A stretch of DNA of 64,000 bases from Algoriphagus sp. (GTDB lineage Bacteria; Bacteroidota; Bacteroidia; Cytophagales; Cyclobacteriaceae), in assembly GCA_018336015.1 (NCBI GenBank), contig JAGXQZ010000049.1, forward strand, positions 62,001 to 126,000. Reading direction: 5' to 3'. A program made the translations under genes and the position numbers. Shown here piece after piece: positions 33,475-42,311 of this stretch (the stretch's first letter is position 1; every line of letters starts with the position of its first letter). The notes beneath the pieces were generated by a model. That model was not told the origin of the DNA and ran no database searches. It worked only from the letters and a program-made list of their open reading frames with translations.

Positions 33475-34501
33475 TATTGTGAGCGATGGTAATCAATGGT
33501 TGAAGTGTTTCCTTAAACCTCAACTTTCCCAAGGTTTCGTCAAGAAGACCATCAATAGTTGGAAAAATAGTAAGGTATTCCTCAATGACCCATGATTTTG
33601 GTGCTTTCTTAAAAACGATCTCAAAGCTTCTCTTTTGAATATCAAAAAAAGGTTCGAATAATTGTTCAAGCCTTGGGAGCTTATCACTTTTTGATGAATT
33701 GGTAGAAGAATGAGCAGGAACTAAATTCCAGTTTAAATTATGAGACACAAAGTTATAGGGCACAAAATGATCTAAAACATAATTTTCTTTAGTAAGCGGT
33801 ATATTGGAATAGATACACCTATGCTCATTTACCTCATCAAAATAGAGATTCCAAAACTCCAATTTGTTTTTGTTGAGATTACTCCTATTGATAGGCTTTA
33901 TAAGCTTATTTGGAATATCAGGAACATTAGGATTATGCTTTTGTAAAAAGAGACTCAAATTCCAGTAGCAAAAGCTTTTTAGAATGGCTGAGTTTTTTAA
34001 TAGATATTGAAACCATTCTGGATTAATCTCTATGTGATGTTGATCCAAAAAGTATAGACTTTTTCTTTTTGGATCACGTGAGTAAAAATAGATTTGATTT
34101 TTATTCAAGTTAGGAAACCAAGGCGAAAGGAACCAATGAGGCACTTGATTATCGAAATGGGACAGTGCAGATATCGATTTTAAATCATTTAAGGAAAGAA
34201 TTTGATTCCAAACCTGATTCTGATTTAAGTCTACTGGAATTCCTCTTTCGCGATGGAAAAAAGAAATTGTCTCCTGAATCTTGTCCTGTTTACCAAAAGA
34301 GACTTTGAAGTAATTAACAGTATACCATGCATTCGACAACATCCGAGAAAAAATTCTTCTTTTCTCAATTCTCAATCCTTCTTCTTCCAACAATTGAAGA
34401 AATGAGAGAAACCAATAATACTTATAGGTAGCTGAAGTCTTTTTAAATGTTGCAGATAAAAATTGAATAGGGAGTAAATTATCCTCAGGTAAATTGACCA
34501 T
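33446..34501 (-). CDS. HNH endonuclease domain protein
   Basis: A 351-residue protein whose C-terminal half holds an HNH nuclease motif: HRCIYSNIPL (Cys229), VLDHFVPYNFV (Asp244-His245), NWNLVPAHSS and TNSSKSDKLP (Asn268, Lys271). The N-terminal 200 residues are helical and aromatic-rich with no recognised family, and may bind the substrate. Base composition is AT-rich compared with smc. It heads a minus-strand set with the methyltransferase-HIT fusion (29-bp overlap) and a zinc ribbon, beside the smc-tail island. A defence or mobile-element role is plausible but unproven. Confidence 0.82.
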   Translation of the reverse strand: MVNLPEDNLLPIQFLSATFKKTSATYKYYWFLSFLQLLEEEGLRIEKRRIFSRMLSNAWYTVNYFKVSFGKQDKIQETISFFHRERGIPVDLNQNQVWNQILSLNDLKSISALSHFDNQVPHWFLSPWFPNLNKNQIYFYSRDPKRKSLYFLDQHHIEINPEWFQYLLKNSAILKSFCYWNLSLFLQKHNPNVPDIPNKLIKPINRSNLNKNKLEFWNLYFDEVNEHRCIYSNIPLTKENYVLDHFVPYNFVSHNLNWNLVPAHSSTNSSKSDKLPRLEQLFEPFFDIQKRSFEIVFKKAPKSWVIEEYLTIFPTIDGLLDETLGKLRFKETLQPLITIAHNNGFEYYGQE

Positions 34502-34669
34502 ATTTTTTTAAAAACTTTAGTTCAATTTAGCAAAAACCCACAAAAAACCATTTCAGAGTAGAATAATTGCCTAAGTGGAGATTGCAACTCCCCTTTCATA
34601 TTCCAAAAAATTTGAATTTCCTCCATTACCCACTTGCCAAGTCCCTCTACCCCTTCCCAAGTCCCCCAG

Positions 34670-34921
34670 TTCACCTTTTTTCCGAACCTTTTCGCTTCGG
34701 AATCAAACCGGTTTGAAGGATTGGCGAAAAGGTTTGTCGGTTTTGTAAACAAGTTTGCGAATCTGGGAAACAGGTTTGCTGTTTTGCTCGCTCATTTCGC
34801 CGAATCCGTAAAAAAGATCGGCAAATCCTCGAAGTGGTTTACCGAATCGGGAAGAAGTTTCGACACTTTGTCGAAAAAGTTTGTTTCCGAGGCAAATTAC
34901 TTGCTTTTTCAAGCGAATGAA
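34670..34921. repeat. Degenerate 21-bp tandem array, 12 units
   Basis: Twelve 21-bp units in strict phase (starts at 34670, 34691, 34712 and so on). Most begin TTT or TTC and many end AAG or AGG. Read on the plus strand, the array gives heptads such as FEGLAKR, FVGFVNK, FANLGNR, FAVLLAH, FAESVKK, and it is also partly open on the minus strand. The frame continues through the terminator at 34989-35018 and starts only at a TTG, so a protein is doubtful. The rest of the 34502-35045 gap holds only this array and the terminator. Confidence 0.7.
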
Positions 34922-34988
34922 GTCACCCATTTTATGATCTACTGGACCTTTCTTCTTACCCACCCTAACACTTTAGCACTGTACTTCA

Positions 34989-35018
34989 CAAAAAAGCCGG
35001 AGAGGTTCGTCTCCGGCT
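34989..35018 (-). terminator. Terminator of the 158-aa hypothetical gene
   Basis: Perfect 8-bp stem GCCGGAGA/TCTCCGGC with a 6-nt loop, followed on the minus strand by six T residues. Confidence 0.88.
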
Positions 35019-35045
35019 AGTGTCAAGTCATGCATCAGGTCCTCT

Positions 35046-35522
35046 TTAGTCCTGAGGAGGGAGATTTTGCCGTTTGCCCTGACCTTCAAACCGCTTGCGC
35101 AGGTCGTCATAAATGGCCTTGGCATCGGGAACATTCATTTTGGCCGCCTGCTTCACCGAATTGTAATAACTCAGGGCACTGACATACGCTTCAGACCCGG
35201 CCAGCATGGTGGTGTCACTCAGCGTATCCTCAATCTGTGTGCATTGCCTTAGCAGAGGCAAGAGCTTGCTCACCGCTTCCCAGTCCTTGTCAAATTCTTC
35301 TTTTGGGACAAAAGGGGGCATAAACTGAGGATTACTACCGGCATACTCTGCCACCTTTCCGACGAAAGGTTCCGTGCCATCACTCATCTTCGGAATGGTC
35401 TTCCGCTGTTCGGGCGTGAGGGCAATCACATAAGGTGCAAGAATCTGTTGCACTTGGTCTAGGGCTGTTTTGACAGCCTGTAGATCCGCATCAGGGATCT
35501 GAATGGAAATTTTGTTTTCCAT
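35046..35522 (-). CDS. Conserved hypothetical protein (158 aa)
   Basis: No named family recognised. A soluble, mainly helical protein, with an N-terminal KISIQIPDADLQAVKTALDQVQQILAPYVIALTPEQRKTIPKMSDGT segment and a C-terminal KQAAKMNVPDAKAIYDDLRKRF segment. It lacks signal and membrane helices. Similar proteins of this size with a LTPEQRKTIPKM-type motif are, as I recall, common in Bacteroidota. Single gene with its own terminator. Confidence 0.7.
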   Translation of the reverse strand: MENKISIQIPDADLQAVKTALDQVQQILAPYVIALTPEQRKTIPKMSDGTEPFVGKVAEYAGSNPQFMPPFVPKEEFDKDWEAVSKLLPLLRQCTQIEDTLSDTTMLAGSEAYVSALSYYNSVKQAAKMNVPDAKAIYDDLRKRFEGQGKRQNLPPQD

Positions 35523-35708
35523 GGTAAAAATGAGGTTTAGTGAAAAATTAAATTAAAACGGTAAGCTTAAGTTAAGTTCTTTAGTTGGAAAAACAAAAGA
35601 AAAGATTGGGCAGGATTCTAAAACCTACCAGGTCTTTCCTTAAAGGGATTTGAACTGAGTTCACCAGGCATTCAGCCTTGACTTTCTGTTTACTTCAGCC
35701 TAAAGGCT

Positions 35709-37364
35709 TTACTTCGCAAATAAGGGTGGATGCTTTTCTTCAAAATCCGTCGCCTGCTGATAGGCTCGGGCAAGGGCTAAAATACTTCCCTCGTCATACA
35801 GGTTGCCCAAAAGCGTTAAACTGGTGGGCCTGCCCTTTTTGTCGAAGCCATTGGGCACACTGACCGCAGGATGCCCGGTCAGGTTGGTGATCAAGAGCTG
35901 CCTGCCCCGGTTGGAGGGAGCGATGATGACCTCATAGTCTTTGAAAAGCGCATGCATGGCCTCGATCAGCAGGCTGCGCTGCCGGTTGGCCTGAAGGTAC
36001 TCGACCGCAGGGATAAATCGGGACTGCCTCAGGGAATTGGCTCGAGAGGCTTCGTCCTGCTCGGTCAGCAAGTCTACGGCTCCACTCCGTACCAAGTCGT
36101 CAAAGAAAGCGCCCGCTTCGGCTCGGAGAATAATATCAAAGACAGCATAGGGAAAGTTGGCTGGCAATTCAATCGGAGTAGGCTCCACGCCCATCGTTTT
36201 CAATACTTCCAAGGTGGCTTTCAGATTGGCACCCCACTCCGTCGTGTCGGATTCAATGTCTTTTTTCAGGTAGGCCACTTTCAGTTGCGCAGGTGATTTT
36301 GTCACCCTATTGAATGGGGCCTCATTGGTACTTGGGTCCTGGGGATCTTTGCCATAGAGTAGGCTGAAGATCAGTTCGCAATCCTCGGCAGAGCGGGCAA
36401 GTGGGCCGATTTTGTCCATGGACCAGCTGAGGCTCATGGCGCCCTGACGGCTGATTCGGCCATAAGTTGGGCGAAGGCCGGTGACTCCTGATCTAGAGGC
36501 GGGTGCTGTGATGGAGCCGAGGGTCTCTGTCCCGATGGCAAAGGCCACCAACCCTGCGGAGGTGGCTGCACCGGAACCGGCAGAGGAACCGCTCGCACCC
36601 TGGGTGAGGTCCCATGGATTTTTGGTTTTGCCCCCAAACCAGACATCACCACGTGCGAGTTCACCCGAAACGAGTTTTCCTAGCAATACGGCTCCCACCT
36701 CTTCCAAGCGCCTGACCACATAGGCCGTCGCATCAATTACTTGGTTGGAATACGGCGCAGCGCCCCAGGTGGTTGGATATCCGGGAACAGCCAAGAGGTC
36801 CTTCACGCCATAGGGAATCCCATGCAAAATGCCCCGATACTTACCCGCGGCGAGCTCCTGATCTGCCCGCTTTGCCTGTTTGAGGGCCAGATCTTCCGTC
36901 AGCGTGATCACACTTTGGAGTTGGCCGTCGTAGCGCTTGATCCGATCCAGGTAGAGTCGAGTTAAAGCTTCGGAAGTGATTTTACGTTTTTTGATCAGCG
37001 AAGCCAACTGCGGAATCGTGTAAAAAGCGACCTCCTGAAGATCAGCAGGCAGACTTACCTCATCCGGGATCAGGAAAGGGGGATTGTCTTTTTTCTCAGG
37101 AAATTGAAACCCCATGGGGCGTGGATCAAACTGGACTGCAGGTAGGGTCTCGTAGGGAACAGGATAGGCACGAAGGCTATCATACCCTGATTTGTTTTCC
37201 TTGAGGTAGTTGTATGCCACGTCAATTCGCTCATTTTCAAACTCCAGACCGATTAATTTTTGGCTGTGTCGGATGTCTTTTTTGGTAAAGCCAGCTTCGT
37301 TGGTTTTGCAGGAAAATAAGCCCAAAGCAAAAGCGAGCAGCGCGAAGAAAACGGATGGTTTCAC
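35709..37364 (-). CDS. Amidase-signature lipoprotein
   Basis: Amidase signature family hydrolase (GatA-related), 551 residues. The start is a GTG; no in-frame ATG lies directly upstream. A lipoprotein signal with LFSC (Cys19) suggests an envelope location, so a role in tRNA amidation is unlikely. Catalytic residues are Lys188 in GIPYGVKDL, cis-Ser260 in GASGSSAGSG and nucleophile Ser284 in GTETLGSITAPAS. It probably hydrolyses amides or peptides outside the cytoplasm. Stand-alone gene. Confidence 0.9.
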   Translation of the reverse strand: MKPSVFFALLAFALGLFSCKTNEAGFTKKDIRHSQKLIGLEFENERIDVAYNYLKENKSGYDSLRAYPVPYETLPAVQFDPRPMGFQFPEKKDNPPFLIPDEVSLPADLQEVAFYTIPQLASLIKKRKITSEALTRLYLDRIKRYDGQLQSVITLTEDLALKQAKRADQELAAGKYRGILHGIPYGVKDLLAVPGYPTTWGAAPYSNQVIDATAYVVRRLEEVGAVLLGKLVSGELARGDVWFGGKTKNPWDLTQGASGSSAGSGAATSAGLVAFAIGTETLGSITAPASRSGVTGLRPTYGRISRQGAMSLSWSMDKIGPLARSAEDCELIFSLLYGKDPQDPSTNEAPFNRVTKSPAQLKVAYLKKDIESDTTEWGANLKATLEVLKTMGVEPTPIELPANFPYAVFDIILRAEAGAFFDDLVRSGAVDLLTEQDEASRANSLRQSRFIPAVEYLQANRQRSLLIEAMHALFKDYEVIIAPSNRGRQLLITNLTGHPAVSVPNGFDKKGRPTSLTLLGNLYDEGSILALARAYQQATDFEEKHPPLFAK

Positions 37365-37532
37365 AGGTGGTGGAGTTGATCAAGGAAAGAAAGATTCACC
37401 AAAATGGGTTCGATGAGTAAGATAAGGGAAAATCAAAAAATGCAGCAAGGTAATCGTGCTGACCGGAAAAATGGAAGGTCAAGGGAGGGGTAAATCTGGA
37501 GGAATAGGAACCTGAAAAATCTGATTACCTAA

Positions 37533-38090
37533 TCAATAAAACTTGAGGTAATCGATCCATAGCTGAAAGCTTCCCTCCTGCTTGTCTGCTAGTATAAATC
37601 CTATCCGTTGGATGTCTTTGAGTTGGTTGGGATCGATCCCCTGGCTGATGGTAACTCCCATTCTGCTGATTTCAAGATCTTTCAAGGGAATGGTGAGCGT
37701 GACCCAATTTTGGGTTTTGGAACCGAACTTTGCCCGAAACTTGGGAAGGTAAAAGGGGGTGTCTTTTTCGATCAAAATCTCAAACTTCCGATCGGTGTCT
37801 GATTTGTACCGGATCTCGCAAAAGCGATACCCCGAAAGGTCGTAATCGCCCAGGGCACCACGGAGCGAGACAAATCCTCCGTTGTTACGGAGCGAAACCA
37901 CCCCGGTAAAGAGCAGCGCATCTTGGTCCAGTTTGGCTTGGGACTGAGACATCCCACCCATCACTCCGTCATTGATGATGGACCAGCGACCGAAGTTTTT
38001 TCCTTCTCCGAAATCAAAAATCAAGGGTTCCTTCATCGTATCTGAGTTGAGTTGAGCGTATAAATACAGGCCAAGAATTACAGTCCACAT
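37533..38090 (-). CDS. CIA30 family protein
   Basis: CIA30 (complex I intermediate-associated protein 30) domain, a jelly-roll beta-sandwich. Landmarks are IFDFGEGKNFGRWSIINDGVMGGMSQSQ, FTGVVSLRNNGGFVSLRG, CEIRYKSDTDRKFEILI and the C-terminal IGFILADKQEGSFQLWIDYLKFY. The longest frame begins with TTG at 38126; the ATG at 38090 gives a short hydrophobic leader (MWTVILGLYLYAQ) and 185 residues. Bacterial CIA30 proteins have no established role. Confidence 0.82.
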   Translation of the reverse strand: MWTVILGLYLYAQLNSDTMKEPLIFDFGEGKNFGRWSIINDGVMGGMSQSQAKLDQDALLFTGVVSLRNNGGFVSLRGALGDYDLSGYRFCEIRYKSDTDRKFEILIEKDTPFYLPKFRAKFGSKTQNWVTLTIPLKDLEISRMGVTISQGIDPNQLKDIQRIGFILADKQEGSFQLWIDYLKFY

Positions 38091-38296
38091 GTAACCTAAA
38101 GGGCTTTGGGTGTGGGATTGTTTCAAAGTCAGGGAAAAATAGGGAAGTACTCTTTTTTACTAGTTGGCTTTCTGCCGATGACCCACCCTGCCTTGCCACC
38201 GCAAAAGTGTTAAGGAGCCTGAGAAGTTTTCCTTCTTAGATGTCCTCAATTTCTCAGGAGAAATAAGGCATCCCAAGCCAATCTCACACAACACCT

Positions 38297-39202
38297 TTAC
38301 CCCTCTCTTTCCTCCGACCTGAAGTAAAAAAATAAACACACGTACATCAGGCAAGTCAACAAATGCCAGATGGCATGACCTTGAATAAGGTAATCCGGCC
38401 CATTAAACCGATCTGCGATATCCAAATCCCGGATATAGGAACCCAACACCAACGTAACGATTCCCGCCACAAACCAGCGGATTTGGAGGTATTTACCCGG
38501 CGTAAACGCACTTACCCCTGCAAAGACAAAGAGCAGGCCACTGAGGTAGCCAGACACTTTTGAAAAGGAATACTCCCATTTGTAATAAGTAAAGTAGATG
38601 GAAGCAAAAACCACAACCACAGACAATAGCGGCCAACTAGACAGAGTTCGTCGGGTTCTGGGTATCCGGAGCTTTGGCAGCCAACTGCCCAAGGCCAGAC
38701 CAGCCAGGCAAAGCAAGGTGGCATACATCCCGCCCACATCGCACTGTTGTCCATAGCGGGTCAGAGAAGCATGGAAAAATCCACTGCCCAACCCGAGGTA
38801 AATCCCTGCCAGTCCAAAAAGAAAAGTTTGGACCGGTGCAGCACACAAGTACCCTCGCTCTAGCGACCAGCTTCGCTTCCAGTCATAGACCGCCAACCCA
38901 ATCACGTAAAACCCGAAGCAGACGTAGAAGATATTGGACCAGGTATTGATCCGAGTGCGAAAAACGCTGTCGGGATAGATCCGCTCTCCGTATTCCGAAT
39001 GGAGAAACTCCTCAGCGGGCACCCAATCCGCCCAAACGGGTTGATTTTTGAACATCAGGAAAACCAAAAGAGAAAGCAACAAGACGATAAATGTCCCTCC
39101 TAAACCCGTCCAATGAACCCAGTTGGGGAGTTGATCGAGCTTCAATCGCTCCTTGATCGATAGGGTCGTTGGCTGATGGTGAGAGTCAATGGGTTCAGGC
39201 AT
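38297..39202 (-). CDS. Ceramidase-like (CREST superfamily) membrane protein
   Basis: A 301-residue polytopic protein with about seven helices. Motifs match the alkaline ceramidase/CREST superfamily of membrane hydrolases: NTWSNIFYVCFGFYVIG, GSGFFHASLTRYGQQCDVGGMY (His, Ser and Asp) and HAIWHLLTCLMY (two His), which would bind zinc. It may act on amide-linked lipids such as the sphingolipids that many Bacteroidota make; substrate unproven. Confidence 0.8.
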   Translation of the reverse strand: MPEPIDSHHQPTTLSIKERLKLDQLPNWVHWTGLGGTFIVLLLSLLVFLMFKNQPVWADWVPAEEFLHSEYGERIYPDSVFRTRINTWSNIFYVCFGFYVIGLAVYDWKRSWSLERGYLCAAPVQTFLFGLAGIYLGLGSGFFHASLTRYGQQCDVGGMYATLLCLAGLALGSWLPKLRIPRTRRTLSSWPLLSVVVVFASIYFTYYKWEYSFSKVSGYLSGLLFVFAGVSAFTPGKYLQIRWFVAGIVTLVLGSYIRDLDIADRFNGPDYLIQGHAIWHLLTCLMYVCLFFYFRSEEREG

Positions 39203-39435
39203 TTGGTTTTGGAGAAATAGAAATCCGTGATTGGTTAGGAAAGGGACGTTTCTTAAAGATTACTATCCTTGCGGTGGATTCAGTAATCGGTATCCTAATT
39301 TGCCAAAACTTTTCACAAACCTTAGAAAACCTATTTTGTATTTTATGATTATCCGCTTTTCTACGAGTACCCAACTAAGAAAAGGTTTGAAGTACGATTA
39401 GAGATGCTTTAGACTGTCGTCTGTGGTCAATCAAC

Positions 39436-39492
39436 GAATATCCGCAATCTTTAGAACCGATGACCTGCTTAGCGGTAAGCTTGCGGATATTC
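39436..39492. repeat. 12-bp perfect inverted repeat in a 300-bp gap
   Basis: GAATATCCGCAA (39436-39447) and TTGCGGATATTC (39481-39492) enclose 33 nt that contain a second small hairpin (GCTTA/TAAGC). No gene is seen in 39203-39503. It is too GC-balanced and lacks a T-run for a classic terminator; a small repeat element or structured RNA is possible. Confidence 0.45.
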
Positions 39493-39503
39493 ATAGTGTA
39501 GGC

Positions 39504-40601
39504 TCATTTGCCCCCTTCATGGGACAGTTGATCTGCATACGGTCGCACAGTCTCCACCAACTCCAATAAAAACTTTCCTTGCTCTTCCAGAAAAGGCATA
39601 TGTCCACTGTAATCAAAGGAAATCAGCTTTTTTTGTGGAGCTTGGATGGTTTCAAAATAGGCAGCAGCCGAAGAAAACGGGGTGTGAAGATCATGCCGCC
39701 CCATCATGAAAATAACGGGAAGTTGAAGTTCGGTTGGAAAAGGTGCCTGAGCTCCCCGAGGCAGGAGTTTCCGGGTAATCCAAGAAGTACTCTGCTCCAG
39801 ACTCTCCACATCCGCTTTGCTGTAGTCCGGAGAGAGCAAAGGCAAGTCAAAATACAGATTCATATCCGGCTTGCCATACCAACCCCCATTAAATACTCGG
39901 GACCATTTACGCACGGCAAGCATTTTTCGGATCGGAGTCGAACCATCAGGATTGGGGTAAGGCGCAAGAGATTTCAATTCATCAATTGCAGGTTGATTTC
40001 CTGACGATTCAGCTAATTGGATTACCGTATCATAAATCACTTTTTCAGGACTTCCGGGGGACATCTGCCCTACACCAAGGTAGGCATGGAGCTTTTGAGG
40101 AATCCGGGAAGCCATGCGAACGCCCAAGGAAGAACCATAAGAGTAGCCCATGAGGAAGATCTTTTCTTTATCCAATCGCTCCCTGAGGTGGTCAACAAGG
40201 AGGTAAGCGTCCTGGATAAGAGTCTGGAAACTCAGCTGCTCTGCCAACAAGGTAGTATCTGAAGACACCCAGTTTTTGCCGGCTCCTCGTTGATCCCAAT
40301 GGACTACCGTAAAAAACTCCTCCCAAGGGGTCTGGAATGCCCAACTCACTGGCAATAAGGGACTGGCTGGGCCACCATGGAGAATCAACAATACCGGATT
40401 TGCCTTATCTCTTCCCCGTATGCTGATCCACTGTTTGGCGCCATTGAGGTCAATTTGCTCCAGGATATCAATTCCTTGAGGCGTGTGAATCTCCCTCAAT
40501 TCTCCCAAGAGAGATTGGACTTCGTTTGCGGAACTGTGATTGGTTTGAGCTGCGAGCTGAATGCATGCTAGTGAAAAGAGGAAAACAAAAAGAGTCTTCA
40601 T
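39504..40601 (-). CDS. Secreted alpha/beta hydrolase (prolyl aminopeptidase-like)
   Basis: From the ATG at 40601 the protein is 365 residues with a signal peptide (MKTLFVFLFSLACIQLAAQ). The alpha/beta hydrolase fold shows the oxyanion motif LHGGPASP, WDQRGAGKN, nucleophile Ser in MGYSYGSSLG, Asp in GRHDLHTP and His in DYSGHMPFLEE. HGGP and DQRGAGKN point to the proline iminopeptidase (S33) group. The upstream frame to 40679 is ignored as it precedes the signal. Divergent from a Crp-type regulator. Confidence 0.88.
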   Translation of the reverse strand: MKTLFVFLFSLACIQLAAQTNHSSANEVQSLLGELREIHTPQGIDILEQIDLNGAKQWISIRGRDKANPVLLILHGGPASPLLPVSWAFQTPWEEFFTVVHWDQRGAGKNWVSSDTTLLAEQLSFQTLIQDAYLLVDHLRERLDKEKIFLMGYSYGSSLGVRMASRIPQKLHAYLGVGQMSPGSPEKVIYDTVIQLAESSGNQPAIDELKSLAPYPNPDGSTPIRKMLAVRKWSRVFNGGWYGKPDMNLYFDLPLLSPDYSKADVESLEQSTSWITRKLLPRGAQAPFPTELQLPVIFMMGRHDLHTPFSSAAAYFETIQAPQKKLISFDYSGHMPFLEEQGKFLLELVETVRPYADQLSHEGGK

Positions 40602-40817
40602 AGGGAGATCTGTCTTGAATTTCAAATAAATCGAAGACAATCCATTTTTAAAAATAAGATCGATGGGATAGCCTGTCATTTAGGCAAAAGTCTGTAAGCC
40701 TTATCCCGGGACATGGATTTGAAGAGGATGTGTTGACGCTTATGGGCAGGCGATGCACAGGATTTCCCTGTTCCGAACAAATATTGAGTATCTTGAACCC
40801 AATACCCAAAATTGACC

Positions 40818-41393
40818 ATGAGCCCATTGGATTTGCTTTACCGCTACATGCATGCGAGGACAGGTCTTTCCGAACAGGAATTTGAACCGATCGCGGCATG
40901 CTTTCAGCCATGCTCCTACAAAACCAACCAGTACCTCCTCCGGGAAGGTGAAGTGTGTCAGCACAATTATTTTGTCACTAAGGGAAGTTTCCGAATGTTT
41001 CAGGTGAATGCAGAGGGCATGGAACTGACCCGTTACTTCGCTTTTGAGAATAAGTTTGGCACCAACCTCACCAGCCTGATCGAAGCTTCACCTTCTATTG
41101 AAAATCTCCAAGCCATCGAGCCATTGGAGGTGCTTAAGATCTCCAAAAAGGACTTTTTTGACTTGGTAGATAGCATTCCAGCGATCAATAAGATCTATCG
41201 AAACATCCTTGAAAATGCCTACATCACGTCTCAAAAGCGGATTTATGACTTACAGGGAATGGCTGCTTTGGATCGCTTACGCTGGCTCTTGGAGCAGTAT
41301 CCGATGATTTTGACACGAATTCCCAGTCGGATGATTGCCTCCTATCTGGGCATTACGCCCTACACCTTGAGTCGGCTCAAGGCACAATTGTAG
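40818..41393 (+). CDS. Crp/Fnr family transcriptional regulator
   Basis: A 191-residue regulator with a cyclic-nucleotide-binding-like beta-roll (about 20-115; YLLREGEVCQHNYFVTKGSFRMFQ, LEVLKISKKDFFDLV) and a C-terminal helix-turn-helix (RIPSRMIASYLGITPYTLSRLKAQL). The FNR-type cysteine cluster is absent, so it likely responds to another ligand. ATG at 40818 chosen over the TTG at 40812. Divergent from the S33-like hydrolase, a possible target. Confidence 0.88.
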   Translation: MSPLDLLYRYMHARTGLSEQEFEPIAACFQPCSYKTNQYLLREGEVCQHNYFVTKGSFRMFQVNAEGMELTRYFAFENKFGTNLTSLIEASPSIENLQAIEPLEVLKISKKDFFDLVDSIPAINKIYRNILENAYITSQKRIYDLQGMAALDRLRWLLEQYPMILTRIPSRMIASYLGITPYTLSRLKAQL

Positions 41394-41467
41394 GCGGAAA
41401 GTCTTGCCCTAGAGCAAGTTTCGATAAAGCTTGCTGTACTACTTTTGAGGTATTATCTCCCAAACCA

Positions 41468-42148
41468 ATGAGCCCAATATTTACAAACCGTACCATTTGC
41501 TTTCTTCTGCCTGTTTTCAGCCTTCTGGGCTTATTTTCACAACCAGTAAAAGCGCAAGGACCTCCTACTCCACCTACCCCTGTGGAATTGATGTTTGGCC
41601 ATGAGCGATTGGATTTTCAGCTGGTTTTCAAACGGAATTTTGCCCCTCAAAGCAAATTCAGTCTCTTGACCATAGCGGTTTTTTCTGAGAATTATGCCAA
41701 AGAAAAGCGCATCGGAGATTCCATGGTGATTCCATTTCAGGTCAATTATGCATTAGGCAAAAAGGGTTTCTCCTTGGCAGCAGGAGCGGAAGCCAACTCG
41801 GTGGCTGGCTTCGGGACCACCTTGGGATTGACCCATGGATATGCCAGCAAAAAGTGGCTAGCCATCTCCGTGCTCAACTACCAGCTGGGCGAATCCAAAG
41901 ACGTGAAGCTTTTTGGACTCTACGAATACAAGCCACAGCTCAATGAGACCTGGTCTTTTTATTCCAGGCTACAGGTCGTGTATAATTATTCCTTAGCCGA
42001 ATCTCAGCACAACAGAAGCTTTCTTTACTTGAGAGCAGGGTTGAAAAAGGGCCCGCTGGGCTTTGGTCTGGGCGCCAACTTTGATCAGTATGGCCCAGAC
42101 AAAATCGCCAGAGACAACTACGGGGTATTCACCCGATGGGAATTTTGA
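41468..42148 (+). CDS. Putative outer-membrane beta-barrel protein
   Basis: A 226-residue protein with signal peptide (ending QPVKAQ) and a short Pro-rich start (GPPTPPTPVELMFGHERLDFQLVFKRNF). Alternating hydrophobic and polar strands follow and the chain ends in aromatic-rich FTRWEF, as in outer-membrane barrels. No named family recognised. It lies 74 bp behind the Crp regulator on the same strand. Confidence 0.6.
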   Translation: MSPIFTNRTICFLLPVFSLLGLFSQPVKAQGPPTPPTPVELMFGHERLDFQLVFKRNFAPQSKFSLLTIAVFSENYAKEKRIGDSMVIPFQVNYALGKKGFSLAAGAEANSVAGFGTTLGLTHGYASKKWLAISVLNYQLGESKDVKLFGLYEYKPQLNETWSFYSRLQVVYNYSLAESQHNRSFLYLRAGLKKGPLGFGLGANFDQYGPDKIARDNYGVFTRWEF

Positions 42149-42311
42149 CCAAAAGTCACAAAAAGGAAAAACCTGAATCAAAATCGGACACTGTTGTACA
42201 CTTTGATACAATCTGAAGGAATTCAAAATATTAAAGCCTTGAATATCTTGCACTTTCAAAATTAGCACGGATATTTCTACTTTATATTTTGTAAACAAAA
42301 CTCAACTCACC

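Noticed and set aside
33446-34501. Calling the HNH/MTase set a classical restriction-modification system
   Set aside because: The methyltransferase lacks visible DNA-methylase motifs such as DPPY or PCQ and is fused to a HIT domain, so host-DNA protection cannot be claimed.
34634-35020. Annotating the 21-bp array as a firm 128-aa protein gene
   Set aside because: Only a TTG start, no clear ribosome site, and the last codons lie in the terminator hairpin of the neighbouring minus-strand gene. Kept as a repeat with an open question.
28800-35045. Calling the island an intact prophage or integrative element
   Set aside because: No integrase, terminase, capsid, relaxase or replication gene is visible. 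Only DNA-binding genes, a REP transposase and duplicated tails are present.
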